From Desulfobacterium sp. (GTDB lineage: Bacteria > Desulfobacterota > Desulfobacteria > Desulfobacterales > Desulfobacteraceae): a DNA stretch of 59,885 nucleotides. Below are positions 1 through 7,957 of this stretch, one piece after another (the first letter of the stretch is position 1; each line of letters begins with the position of its first letter). A model generated the notes under the pieces. It did no database searches and was not told the DNA's origin. It worked only from the letters and a program-made list of their open reading frames with translations. The translations under genes were made by a program, and so were the position numbers. The stretch covers positions 1 through 59,885 of the forward strand of contig JAEINR010000025.1 of the NCBI GenBank assembly GCA_016342325.1, read 5' to 3'.

Positions 1-835
1 CTATAAAAAAAAATGAGGAATATGTATGACTACTAAAAACTGTTGTCAGGCATGTTGCAAAAGAGCCGCACCCTTTTAATATAGCCAAGCCTTCATTTAA
101 AAGGGCCAGTAATTCAATATTGCCTTTCTTCACTGCATAGCAATATCGAAAACTTTTGATAGGTTTCCCAGACATCACAAGATTTGACAGGTGTAGTTTT
201 TTCCCGAGATATAACCCGGGCAGATTGGCAACGACAGCATAGTCATGCTTTCCGGATGCGAGAAGCCGTAATGCACTTGCATGGGTATCCGTCAACACAA
301 GTTTGTCATCCATACCCATTTTTAAGAAAGTATCATGAATAGATCCCCCTTTTTGAACAATGACATCTTTCTCTTTTAGGGCTTCTATCCCCTGAGCTTT
401 GCTTGATCCTTTTCTGTAAAAAATAGATTGATGAATTATTGCATGGGGAGGGGTAAAATCATATTTTTTTTTCCGGTCATCGGTAAAGACCATGCCTTGA
501 AGCGCATCTATCTCACCTTTTTCTAATGCAATGCGCATATGGTCCCAAGATCCCAAACGGATCTCGACCTTAGCCCCCATGACATCTGCAATGGCCTGGG
601 TCAACTCCACTGCATAGCCTGTAGGAAATCCTTGGTCATCCAGAAACTCATAGGGGGGATAATCAAAATCACCCCCTATGATAATCGTTTGAGGGCTGCT
701 TGGACTATTTTGAGCAAAAACAACAGATTGAGAATTTAGAAGAATAAAAAAGTAGAGGAATACGGTTGTGAAAGAAAGCGATTTAATGGCGATTGATTCT
801 GTTTTTTTTTTAAAAAAAGAGATTAAAAACATCAT
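1..835 (-). CDS. Periplasmic amino-acid-type solute-binding protein (family 3), 3' end interrupted at window edge
   Basis: The frame is open from an ATG-ATG pair at 835/832, behind a GAGG ribosome site, to the window edge. The product has a hydrophobic leader ending VVFAQ, then a family 3 solute-binding fold: GGDFDYPPYEF, a GYAVELTQAIADVMG helix, the DALQGMVFTDDRKKKYDF segment and LLALLNEGLAILK near the end. Proteins of this family bind polar amino acids for ABC import or act as sensor inputs. After LNEGLAILK the family normally reads on to a short YxxIYxKW ending, but here the frame turns into GCGSFATC and unrelated residues, so the true end seems replaced by foreign DNA near position 75. 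The downstream amino-acid enzymes suggest an amino-acid ligand. Family assignment is firm; ligand unknown. Confidence 0.8.
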   Translation of the reverse strand, partial: MMFLISFFKKKTESIAIKSLSFTTVFLYFFILLNSQSVVFAQNSPSSPQTIIIGGDFDYPPYEFLDDQGFPTGYAVELTQAIADVMGAKVEIRLGSWDHMRIALEKGEIDALQGMVFTDDRKKKYDFTPPHAIIHQSIFYRKGSSKAQGIEALKEKDVIVQKGGSIHDTFLKMGMDDKLVLTDTHASALRLLASGKHDYAVVANLPGLYLGKKLHLSNLVMSGKPIKSFRYCYAVKKGNIELLALLNEGLAILKGCGSFATCLTTVFSSHTYSSFFFI

Positions 836-951
836 AACACCTCTATATTCTTTTTTAAAATTCGGCATCAACATTAATAATATTAATATATTGGCATACA
901 CTGATTGTCAAATCCACTAAATAACGTTCAAAAATAAAATATGATCATTCC

Positions 952-1656
952 TCACTGGATATTTTTAGAGACAGTGACAATTTCCCGGGCTAAGAGTTCA
1001 GCTGCATCTGTAATATTAAAAGGAAGATCACAACTAATTACACTGAGTTCTGTGCAGGCGATGATGACAACTTCAACCCCGGCCGAATTAAGGTGTTCAC
1101 AAATTTCCCTATATTCTTTTACTACTTCCACCGAAGTGTTCCCGGCTTTGACATCCTTAATGACTTGAAGTAATCTCACTTGAAATTCAGAAGTTGGGTA
1201 AAGCACCTCTATTCCAACTTCCTGGAATCGTTTTTCATACAATCCGGTCAGAAGCACGGCTGTTGAAGCAAGGACACCAACCTTAACGCAACCCGGTCTG
1301 GCCGTTTTTACATGGGAAACAACAAGATCTATAAGATTAATCACCGGTATGTTAACGGCATTTGCAACCGCTTCATAGTAGAAGTGAGCAGTATTACAGG
1401 GAATCGCAATAAAGTCTGCACCCCATACTTCAAGACGACGGCCCATATCAGCCATACACGGGCCTGGGTCTTCTCCGTTTCCTTCAATAATGGCTTTTAT
1501 TCTGGAGGGAACTTTTGGGTTGTTATCGATAATACACCTTACATGGTCAATGTCATCCAAGGCCGGCGTCAGACGTATGATACGCTGCATCAGATCAATA
1601 GTGGCCTCAGGCCCCATGCCGCCGAGTATTCCCGCAACTTTTTCTTTTTTTGTCAT
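952..1656 (-). CDS. Aspartate/glutamate racemase family protein
   Basis: A 234-residue member of the cofactor-independent Asp/Glu racemase family, which uses two cysteines to remove and return the alpha proton. Seen here: N-terminal GILGGMGPEAT, first active-site block PCNTAH (Cys about residue 85) and second block ACTEL (Cys about residue 190). The start at 1656 gives MTKKEKVAGILGGM and the usual family length; an in-frame ATG at 1701 would add 15 residues of unlikely sequence. It is followed on the same strand by a PLP enzyme, RidA and a symporter that look like one degradation unit. The substrate could be aspartate, cysteate or another acidic amino acid. Confidence 0.88.
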   Translation of the reverse strand: MTKKEKVAGILGGMGPEATIDLMQRIIRLTPALDDIDHVRCIIDNNPKVPSRIKAIIEGNGEDPGPCMADMGRRLEVWGADFIAIPCNTAHFYYEAVANAVNIPVINLIDLVVSHVKTARPGCVKVGVLASTAVLLTGLYEKRFQEVGIEVLYPTSEFQVRLLQVIKDVKAGNTSVEVVKEYREICEHLNSAGVEVVIIACTELSVISCDLPFNITDAAELLAREIVTVSKNIQ

Positions 1657-1745
1657 AATAGCCAAATTCCATAGGTTTGGGGGCACTCCATGGGAAGTCA
1701 TTATGACAATCCCATGGAGACATAAAATACCAGGATATTAAATAC

Positions 1746-2744
1746 TTACCTAAATGTTTCCAAATATGCATAAAGTGCTGGAGATCCTCCGGTGTGGAGG
1801 AACAAAACATTTGATCCTTTTTCAAAGTAACCGTTTCTAACCAGATCAACAAGACCGGCTGCCGCTTTGCCGGAATAAACAGGATCAAGAAGAATGGCTT
1901 CGTTCTGAGAAAAAAGTTTTACCGCTTCCACCATCGAATCTGTGGGAAGAGAGTAACCCGGTCCCACATACTGGTCGAAACATACGACACTACCCCTTTT
2001 TACAGCATTCTCTATTCCGAGTTTTTTTGCTGTTTTTTGGGCCAGCTCGAAAACGATTTTTTCCTGAACATCCTTTATCCTTGAAACATTTATGCCGCTA
2101 ACTGGGATACCCGCATTTACACCCATCATCCCAACAATCATTCCGGCATGGGTTCCAGCAGATCCCGAAGGAACAACAATATGGTCCATCCCTAAACGCA
2201 TCTCATTCAGCTGCGTCATGGTCTCTTCTGCACAGGCAGCATATCCAAGGGCACCAATCTCATTAGATGCACCGCCAGGAATAATATAGGGTTTTTTTCC
2301 TGCTGCTTTAAGCTCGTCAGCTTTTATCCCCATCTGGGCCATCATATCAGAACCGGCTTCCACAACCCCAAGGCTCTTAACACCCAACAGCTCGAAAAGA
2401 AAATTATTCCCGCTTGCATCTTCCTTGTATGATCCCTTCACCCGCTCTTCAAGGATGAGGTGGCAATCCATTCCTTCTTTTGCAGACCAGGCTGCAGTGA
2501 GGCGGGCGTGGTTTGACTGAACGGCTCCACAGGTAACGATGGTGTCAGCACCTTTTTTCAGTGCGTCTGCAATGCAAAACTCAAGTTTTCTTGTTTTATT
2601 TCCTCCCCCGGCGCCGGGAAGCAGATCATCTCGCTTAACATAAAGGTTTACCTCACCACCTAGGACCTTGCTCAATGCAGGCATTGATTCAATGGGGGTC
2701 TGACCTTGAAGGTATTTTCGTCTTGGAAATTTAGTGAAATTCAT
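1746..2744 (-). CDS. PLP-dependent D-cysteine desulfhydrase / L-cysteate sulfo-lyase family enzyme
   Basis: 332 residues, starting at 2744 behind AAGGAT. It is a fold-type II PLP enzyme of the ACC deaminase/D-cysteine desulfhydrase group. Seen: GGGNKTRKLEF (PLP lysine about residue 50), QSNHAR, a SGSAGTHAG phosphate-binding turn and C-terminal LDPVYSGKAAAG and FLHTGGSPALYAY. The family eliminates sulfide from D-cysteine, or sulfite from L-cysteate (CuyA), giving pyruvate and ammonia through aminoacrylate. GGNKTRKLEF and the HLILEER stretch look to me closer to CuyA than to DcyD, but this is from memory. The next gene, ridA, hydrolyses aminoacrylate-type imines, which fits either reaction. Confidence 0.85.
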   Translation of the reverse strand: MNFTKFPRRKYLQGQTPIESMPALSKVLGGEVNLYVKRDDLLPGAGGGNKTRKLEFCIADALKKGADTIVTCGAVQSNHARLTAAWSAKEGMDCHLILEERVKGSYKEDASGNNFLFELLGVKSLGVVEAGSDMMAQMGIKADELKAAGKKPYIIPGGASNEIGALGYAACAEETMTQLNEMRLGMDHIVVPSGSAGTHAGMIVGMMGVNAGIPVSGINVSRIKDVQEKIVFELAQKTAKKLGIENAVKRGSVVCFDQYVGPGYSLPTDSMVEAVKLFSQNEAILLDPVYSGKAAAGLVDLVRNGYFEKGSNVLFLHTGGSPALYAYLETFR

Positions 2745-2786
2745 TTTGTATCCTTTTTGGTGTGTCAAATTAGTGTTTGATTCGTG

Positions 2787-3167
2787 TTAAAGCGTAAAAA
2801 CAGCTTCCATTTCGATGTCTGCGCCCAGAGGCAAAGCTGCCACCTGGAAGGCACTTCGTGCTGGAAACGGTTCTTTAAAATACTCTGCATAAATGGTGTT
2901 CACCACTTGAAAATCGTTAATATCAGCAAGATACAGTGTGGTCTTTACGGCATTGTTAAGGTTGGTTCCTGCTTCCTGGGCAATGGCTTGAAGGTTCCGG
3001 AAGACAAAATGCGCCCTCACCACTATGGATCCTTCAGGTATTTTGCCTGTAGCAGGATCAATGGGCAGTTGACCAGATGTAAAAAGAAGCTTTTCAGTAG
3101 CCACGGCCTGGGAATACGGACCAATGGCAGCAGGTGCATCTTCTGTGGCAATAACTCTTTTTGACAT
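2787..3167 (-). CDS. ridA: RidA family enamine/imine deaminase
   Basis: 126 residues, the normal length for RidA (YjgF/UK114). Seen: IGPYSQAV near residue 16, LLFTSGQLPIDPATG, the conserved arginine segment ARSAFQVAALPLGADIEMEA (Arg about 104) and the C-terminal glutamate. RidA homotrimers hydrolyse reactive 2-aminoacrylate and related imines to keto acids and ammonia, protecting PLP enzymes. It lies 42 bp upstream of the cysteine/cysteate lyase gene in reading direction, so it probably handles that enzyme's aminoacrylate. AAGGAA stands eight bases before the ATG. Confidence 0.93.
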   Translation of the reverse strand: MSKRVIATEDAPAAIGPYSQAVATEKLLFTSGQLPIDPATGKIPEGSIVVRAHFVFRNLQAIAQEAGTNLNNAVKTTLYLADINDFQVVNTIYAEYFKEPFPARSAFQVAALPLGADIEMEAVFTL

Positions 3168-3199
3168 AGTAAAATTCCTTAAGAATGAATTAATAGTTT

Positions 3200-4546
3200 T
3201 TATTCACTTGCAACAGCAGTAACGCGCGGTGCATCAGTAAACTCATTGTCACCGTTCATAATATTTTCATCAAATTCTTTCTCCGTTTTGGCAATAGCAC
3301 AGGTTACAGCCAGATCTCCAGTGACGTTCAGGGCAGTTCGGCCCATATCTAAAAGGGCATCAATGCCTAAAATCATGGCATAGGCTGCAGCGACGGCAGA
3401 ACCCGCCTCAACTTTAAGTCCAACCGATTCGAGAACCATAAGAAGCATTATAGCTCCTGCACCCGGTACACCGGCAGATCCTATCGAGGCCAGCACCGCT
3501 GTAATAATAACCGTTACTTGTTGTTCAATGCTTAGAGGCAATCCAATGGCGAGCCCTACAAAAATGGCACATACGCCTTGATAGATTGCTGCGCCATCCA
3601 TGTTAATGGTTGCGCCCAAGGGCAATGTAAATGAATAAACACCCCGAGAAACTCCCATTTTCTTCTTGGCAATTTCCATGGTGACAGGAAGTGTTCCGCC
3701 ACTGCTTCGTGTTACAAATGAAGTGACGATAGCAGTTCTTGCATTAAATAAGAATTTAAAAAAATTGATTCTGTATATGCTTAGCAAACCGCCGTAGACG
3801 AGGAATGCATGACAGAGAAATGCACAATACACCGCAATGGTTACAATGGCCAAGGGGCCGAATGCCTGGGCACCTTGCTTTCCGAATACGACAGCAATCA
3901 GTGCAAAAACACCGATTGGAGCATATTCAAGAACCCAGCCGACAACCTTGTACATGACTTCCGCACCTCCTTCAAAAAAAGAGAAAACGGTGTTGGCGGC
4001 ATTTTGAATTCGTTCATCATTGTTTTCTTTTAGGTGGGAAACTCCGATACCAAAGATGATGGAGATCAAAATAGTGGGCAGGATTTTTCCGGACGAGACT
4101 GCATTAAACGGGTTGGTTGGAATAATATTAATAAAGGTGTCAATGAGCGAAGGCGCCTGCAATGTTTTTCCTATAGCACCCGCTGTTCCGACCAATTCAA
4201 GAGATTCTCCCGGGCTGAACAGATTTGCGAATAAAAGCCCGATGGCAACGGCAAATGCGGATGTGAGCATATAAAAACCCAATGCTTTAACACCAATCCG
4301 TCCCAATCTTGAAGGATGGACACTTGCAGAGCCAACAACCAGGGTAAAGATAACCACCGGCATTACAATCATTTTTAAAAGACGAACGAAAATCACTCCA
4401 AGTGGATTGACCCAAGCAATTTCCGGGCCTACAACAAGTCCAACAACAGCTCCGAGAACCAATGCGCTGAATATTCGAATAAGTAAACTGGTTTCAAAAT
4501 ACCAGCTGAAGATCCCCGTGCGTTTTTTCTGAATGTCATTTACCAT
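3200..4546 (-). CDS. Dicarboxylate/amino acid:cation symporter (DAACS family)
   Basis: 448 residues with about eight membrane segments and two re-entrant loops, the DAACS (GltP/DctA/EAAT) pattern. Diagnostic blocks are FVTRSSGGTLPV, GATINMDGAAIYQG and the second hairpin ASIGSAGVPGAGAIML. These importers use sodium or protons to take up C4-dicarboxylates, glutamate, aspartate or neutral amino acids; cysteate, an aspartate analogue, would also be plausible here. The start at 4546 has a strong AAGGAGG site six bases upstream. It is the first gene of the minus-strand group symporter, ridA, lyase, racemase. Its first ~47 codons plus about 300 bp of upstream DNA recur, decayed, at 7171-7640. Confidence 0.93.
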   Translation of the reverse strand: MVNDIQKKRTGIFSWYFETSLLIRIFSALVLGAVVGLVVGPEIAWVNPLGVIFVRLLKMIVMPVVIFTLVVGSASVHPSRLGRIGVKALGFYMLTSAFAVAIGLLFANLFSPGESLELVGTAGAIGKTLQAPSLIDTFINIIPTNPFNAVSSGKILPTILISIIFGIGVSHLKENNDERIQNAANTVFSFFEGGAEVMYKVVGWVLEYAPIGVFALIAVVFGKQGAQAFGPLAIVTIAVYCAFLCHAFLVYGGLLSIYRINFFKFLFNARTAIVTSFVTRSSGGTLPVTMEIAKKKMGVSRGVYSFTLPLGATINMDGAAIYQGVCAIFVGLAIGLPLSIEQQVTVIITAVLASIGSAGVPGAGAIMLLMVLESVGLKVEAGSAVAAAYAMILGIDALLDMGRTALNVTGDLAVTCAIAKTEKEFDENIMNGDNEFTDAPRVTAVASE

Positions 4547-4860
4547 AAATGCCTCCTTAATCGTTTAATTTAGCAGTAAAATCCTGTGAAAGAACCTATC
4601 GGTTAAAGCATGATATCAATGCCGATGTTATCTTCTAAAGAGCAATTCTGATGCCAGAAGAAGCACCCACAATACAACGTATTGAAATCACAGCAATTAT
4701 TCAGAATGCAACCGGGCGGAGGCACGATCCAAAGGGGTATAACCTATTGAGCGCAATGCAACCACATCGATCATAATCCATTGAAATTACAGCCCCTACA
4801 CCCATTAAAGTTGAGTTATAACTTTTTAATAGTTATAGGGGTTGGGTGGGTCAGAGGTGA
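4405..4860 (-). repeat. Direct repeat copy A: symporter 5' end plus upstream region
   Basis: This stretch, covering the first ~47 codons of the symporter gene and ~310 bp upstream, matches 7171-7640 along its whole length in the same orientation. Shared landmarks include ggattgacccaagc, aataagtaaactggttt, aaagagcaattctgatgcc, aaaggggtataacctatt and ttataggggttgg. Copy A contains the live start codon and Shine-Dalgarno site. The right end falls where the HD-GYP remnant begins. Confidence 0.85.
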
Positions 4861-4861
4861 T

Positions 4862-5044
4862 GCCGTTGAGGTTGCGCATGATTTCCATGACTTTACAATC
4901 GTTATATCTGGTTTTATAGGGCCTTTTTGAAAACAGAGCATCATAGACATCTGCAATGGCGACGATCCTTGATTCAATGGGGATTGCATTGCCCGACAGA
5001 CCGCAGGGGTGTCCTTTGCCGTTCCAATACTCATGGTGGGTCAA
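4862..5044 (-). pseudogene. HD-GYP domain remnant
   Basis: On the minus strand the frame reads HHEYWNGKGHPCGLSG then RIVAIADVYDALFSKRPYK, the second half of an HD-GYP c-di-GMP phosphodiesterase domain. It keeps the HHExxxGxGxP block, although the expected Tyr of GYP is His. The upstream HD part is missing, and on the other side the domain runs straight into the direct repeat at about 4860. With neither end of the gene present this is a fragment, not a functional protein. It differs in sequence from the intact HD-GYP gene at 5812-7068, so it is not that gene's tail. Confidence 0.75.
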
Positions 5045-5375
5045 GGTGATGGTTGAAAATACTCAAGCCTGATCCAGACGCAGATCCTTCCAATAGATGG
5101 GGAAGGAACCCAGGTCGATTTTCACCCGGGGAATCCGGTTCCGGTTCCGTTTGATCAAGACTGCCATCAGGGGGGGGGGCATAAAATGAGGTCTTACATT
5201 TTGATTGCTTGTTTCAAAATCCCTTATGCTGCCGGCGGTATCCGGTGGGTCGTAACATGCCTGCCGGTTACTACCGGCAGGCCGTTATCCCAACCAGGAC
5301 GAAACAGAACCAAAAAAGTTTTTTGATTTTCCTGCCAAAAACAGCACGGGAATCAAAACCAAGAAGCAAATATGA
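5045..5375. other. Scar DNA between two gene remnants, with a 10-G run
   Basis: No intact gene is recognised. On the minus strand a 34-codon frame at 5167-5063 begins MAVLIKRNRNRIPRVKIDLG; I cannot assign it, and it may be the start of a lost mobile-element gene. A run of ten G lies just upstream at 5170-5179. The segment joins the HD-GYP and chemoreceptor remnants and looks like accumulated recombination debris. Confidence 0.5.
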
Positions 5376-5680
5376 GAATTTGAACCTGCCGATAATTTCA
5401 TTCAGCTTGGTCGCCATCTGCTTGAGCTCTTCAGCATTTCCCGAAACCTGGGTGCTTTTATCGGAGATTTCACCAGCGGAAGCATCTACCGAGGCAATGT
5501 CCACATTAATCTCGTTTATTACCCCGGACGCCTCTGCAATACTCACAGTCAAATTCTGGAGACCCTGGGAGGCCAGCGTAACGTTGCTTGAAATTTCACT
5601 GGTAGCTGCAGACTGTTCTCGATGGCGGTGGCGATGGTTGAAATGATCTCATTGATATCGGTAATTATGGTGGCGCAGAC
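5376..5680 (-). pseudogene. Chemotaxis receptor (MCP) C-terminal remnant with frameshift
   Basis: The minus strand encodes ITDINEIISTIATAIE, then, after a one-base deletion, QSAATSEISSNVTLASQ and on through QVSGNAEELKQMATKLNEIIGRFKF. This is the C-terminal end of the methyl-accepting cytoplasmic coiled coil. The break is at about 5615-5620, where GAGAACAG stands for an expected GAGGAACAG (Glu-Glu-Gln). Restoring one G rejoins the two halves. The signalling tip, sensor domain and membrane segments are absent, and the natural stop after RFKF is lost. Clearly non-functional. Confidence 0.8.
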
Positions 5681-5811
5681 GAAAGAAACTATAAGTTATT
5701 TCCTGATCGTTAATTTCATACAAATCTACCTTTCGGTTTTTGTTCATAAATGACAATATTAGCCACAATGGGATTCACATAATACTCATCTCCGAATAAA
5801 TCAGATTATAC

Positions 5812-7068
5812 TCATAGAAATGTTGAGAATTCAAAACTTTTGCTCCGGTTCAGGGTCATGACGAACCGCTTCAGCAGCTCGGCATCAAAACAGTGGGCCA
5901 TGCCCTTGTCCCTGAGCCGCATCCTGACTTCGACCCGTTTTACAGCCTCCCTGGTCATCCTGAGTTCATGCTCCAGGCGCTTGATGTCGGGATTTTCCCC
6001 ATGGTCCGCCCCATCAACAGCCGGGGTATCGCCGCTCTCAGCCACCTCTTTTTCCATCTGTTGCAGGGCATCCAGATTGGGATTTTTCCCGGCCATGATC
6101 ACCAGGGACTGATAGGGTGTTTTGGAGGTCTTGTAAGGCAACTCCGGGGTGAGTGCAAGGGCGTCAAACACATCGGCGATGTGGCAAAGCTTTGCAAACA
6201 AAGGAATTTTTTCACCTTTTAACCCGCAGGGATAACCGCTCCCATCCTCGTTTTCATGGTGGTATAAAATTCCCTCCATCACATGCTTGGGAAGATTCAA
6301 TTCAAAGAGAAGCCCCACGGAATAGACGGTGTGGGCCTGTATGGCCACATACTCAAGGTTGCTGAGCCGTCCCTTTTTGTTGATGATGTGCCTGGGAATT
6401 TTCGCCTTTCCGATATCATGGAGAAAGCCCATGACAGCGACCTCCACAACAAGTTTCTCAAGCTCGGATTTCCCGGATACCCCAAAGAGATCCGGATTGG
6501 CATTGACAAAAATAGCCATGAGCCACCCCACCTTGATGGAGTGGGTATAGGTCCCATAATCGTGGCCGATCAGGGTGGCAATCCCGTTGAGGAAATTGAT
6601 ATCCGAAACACCCCCAATGGCCTCGGACATCAGATACTTGAGTTTATTATACGTCTCAACCCCGAACTTGGGTAAGCCGAAATTATCCCCCATCACCCCC
6701 TGGATCACCTCAAAACAGATCTCGGTAAAGAGCATGACCCGCTTGTCAAGCTCTATTCCTTCGTTGGCAAGAATGATGTGGAGATTGTCCTTCAGATACC
6801 TGTCATAGTCAGCCATATCCTGCTTATGGATGTAGAGGCAGTCCCAGACGCTAAGCATACGACCCAGGGTCGTTTCAGGGATGGCGGTTGTATCCTTAAA
6901 AAGACAACGAAATCGATATACACCTTTTTCGCCGGACAATTCCAGCTTCTCATAGAAGCGAAACATGGTCAGGTAATTTGGAGTGATAAAGGTCGGAACA
7001 ATGCCTATGAAGTTAGTTCCGTCATCAACAAGTTCGTCGCCGATATCGATACCGCCAACCATTGCCAT
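5812..7068 (-). CDS. HD-GYP domain protein, putative c-di-GMP phosphodiesterase
   Basis: 418 residues from ATG at 7068 (GGGGGAA upstream). The first ~170 residues match no domain I can name. The C-terminal half is HD-GYP: a His at HSIKVG, FLHDIGKAKIP (HD pair about residue 217), the QAHT histidine and HHENEDGSGYPCGL, a complete GYP-type block. A charged helical tail of ~100 residues follows. HD-GYP enzymes hydrolyse c-di-GMP to pGpG or GMP at a two- or three-iron centre. No membrane segment or receiver domain is seen, so the N-terminus may sense or bind a partner. It stands alone between decayed sequences, apparently monocistronic. Confidence 0.85.
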   Translation of the reverse strand: MAMVGGIDIGDELVDDGTNFIGIVPTFITPNYLTMFRFYEKLELSGEKGVYRFRCLFKDTTAIPETTLGRMLSVWDCLYIHKQDMADYDRYLKDNLHIILANEGIELDKRVMLFTEICFEVIQGVMGDNFGLPKFGVETYNKLKYLMSEAIGGVSDINFLNGIATLIGHDYGTYTHSIKVGWLMAIFVNANPDLFGVSGKSELEKLVVEVAVMGFLHDIGKAKIPRHIINKKGRLSNLEYVAIQAHTVYSVGLLFELNLPKHVMEGILYHHENEDGSGYPCGLKGEKIPLFAKLCHIADVFDALALTPELPYKTSKTPYQSLVIMAGKNPNLDALQQMEKEVAESGDTPAVDGADHGENPDIKRLEHELRMTREAVKRVEVRMRLRDKGMAHCFDAELLKRFVMTLNRSKSFEFSTFL

Positions 7069-7170
7069 AATTTTCAAATTCCCCCAGGACTAAGGTTAAG
7101 TGCCTAGTTCTATCATTTTAAAACAAGTTCCACCTTTTTTTGTATTCTGACCATATCGTGTCAACAAAAA

Positions 7171-7640
7171 AAAGAGAAGGATTGACCCAAGCTATTTCCG
7201 AGCCTATAGCAAGTCCAACAATGGCACCTAAATTCAATGCAATGAATATTCGGATAAGTAAACTGGTTTGAAAATACCTGCTAAGAATGCCGTGTGTTTT
7301 TTCTGAATATCAACCGCCACAATCACCCCCCCCCAACTGCTTGATTTATCAGCAAAATAAACGCAAAAACCCTATCGATTAAAGCATAATATCAATGCCG
7401 GTGTTATCTTTTAAAGAGCAATTCTGATGCCAGAAGAAACGTTTACGATACAACACATTGAATTTATAATAATTAATCAGAATACAATCCAGAGAAAACA
7501 CAATTCAAAGGGGTATAACCTATTCAGTGCAATGCAAGCACACAGATCATAACCCATTGAGATTACGACCCCTACGCCCATTAGAGTTGAGTTATAATTT
7601 TTTAATGGTTATAGGGGTTGGATGGGTCAGAGGTGAATCC
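7171..7640 (-). repeat. Direct repeat copy B: decayed duplicate of symporter 5' end and upstream DNA
   Basis: A diverged copy of 4405-4860 lying 2.8 kb away in the same orientation. The coding part (about 7171-7311) no longer has a start codon: the CAT of the functional copy has become CAA/CAC, and the ribosome site is replaced by a nine-C run at 7326-7334. The upstream part (7340-7640) is conserved better than I would expect for dead DNA. I see no intact gene in 7069-7731 beyond this and the hairpin at 7676-7715. Confidence 0.85.
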
Positions 7641-7675
7641 CGGGGAGGACCATGTAAACTCGGTCCGGGTGAGGA

Positions 7676-7715
7676 CCCGGTCAGGTACGATTACAAAATC
7701 GTACCTGATTCCGGG
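7676..7715 (-). terminator. Strong hairpin downstream of the Cys-rich gene
   Basis: TCAGGTACGATT (7681-7692) pairs perfectly with AATCGTACCTGA (7697-7708) around a four-base ACAA loop, and outer CCCGG/CCGGG arms extend the stem. It sits 17 bp past the stop of the gene at 7732-7950. There is no clear U tract, so a transcript-end or processing hairpin is inferred from position and strength. Confidence 0.55.
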
Positions 7716-7731
7716 ACCACCGGGACACGGA

Positions 7732-7950
7732 TCACTGGTTGCCGAATCCGTTCTGGGCGCTGCAGTCGGGGCACTCCCAGGTGATGCCGTTGCAGGTCAT
7801 GCCCCACTCATTTTCATACATGCACTCCTGGCAGATGGCAAAGCCGCACCTGCAAATCCAGCAAAAGGTGAATGTCTTGCTGCAGCAGTGGCATACCTTG
7901 CCCTTTTTACTGCGTCGTTTCGCTTTTCTCTTTTCTTGTGCTTCTGTCAT
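7732..7950 (-). CDS. Small cysteine-rich putative zinc-ribbon protein
   Basis: 72 residues with a basic N-terminus (about residues 7-18) followed by eleven cysteines: CHCC, CWICRC, CQEC, one before NGITWE and a final CPDC. The spacing suggests two zinc or iron sites of rubredoxin/zinc-ribbon type. It has a good ribosome site (AGGAAAG) and starts 7 bp after the stop of the metal-binding protein gene at 7958-8797, so the two are co-transcribed. That pairing hints at metal handling, but I do not recognise the family. No signal peptide is seen, so it is presumably cytoplasmic while its partner is periplasmic. Confidence 0.75.
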   Translation of the reverse strand: MTEAQEKRKAKRRSKKGKVCHCCSKTFTFCWICRCGFAICQECMYENEWGMTCNGITWECPDCSAQNGFGNQ

Positions 7951-7957
7951 ATCTTTC

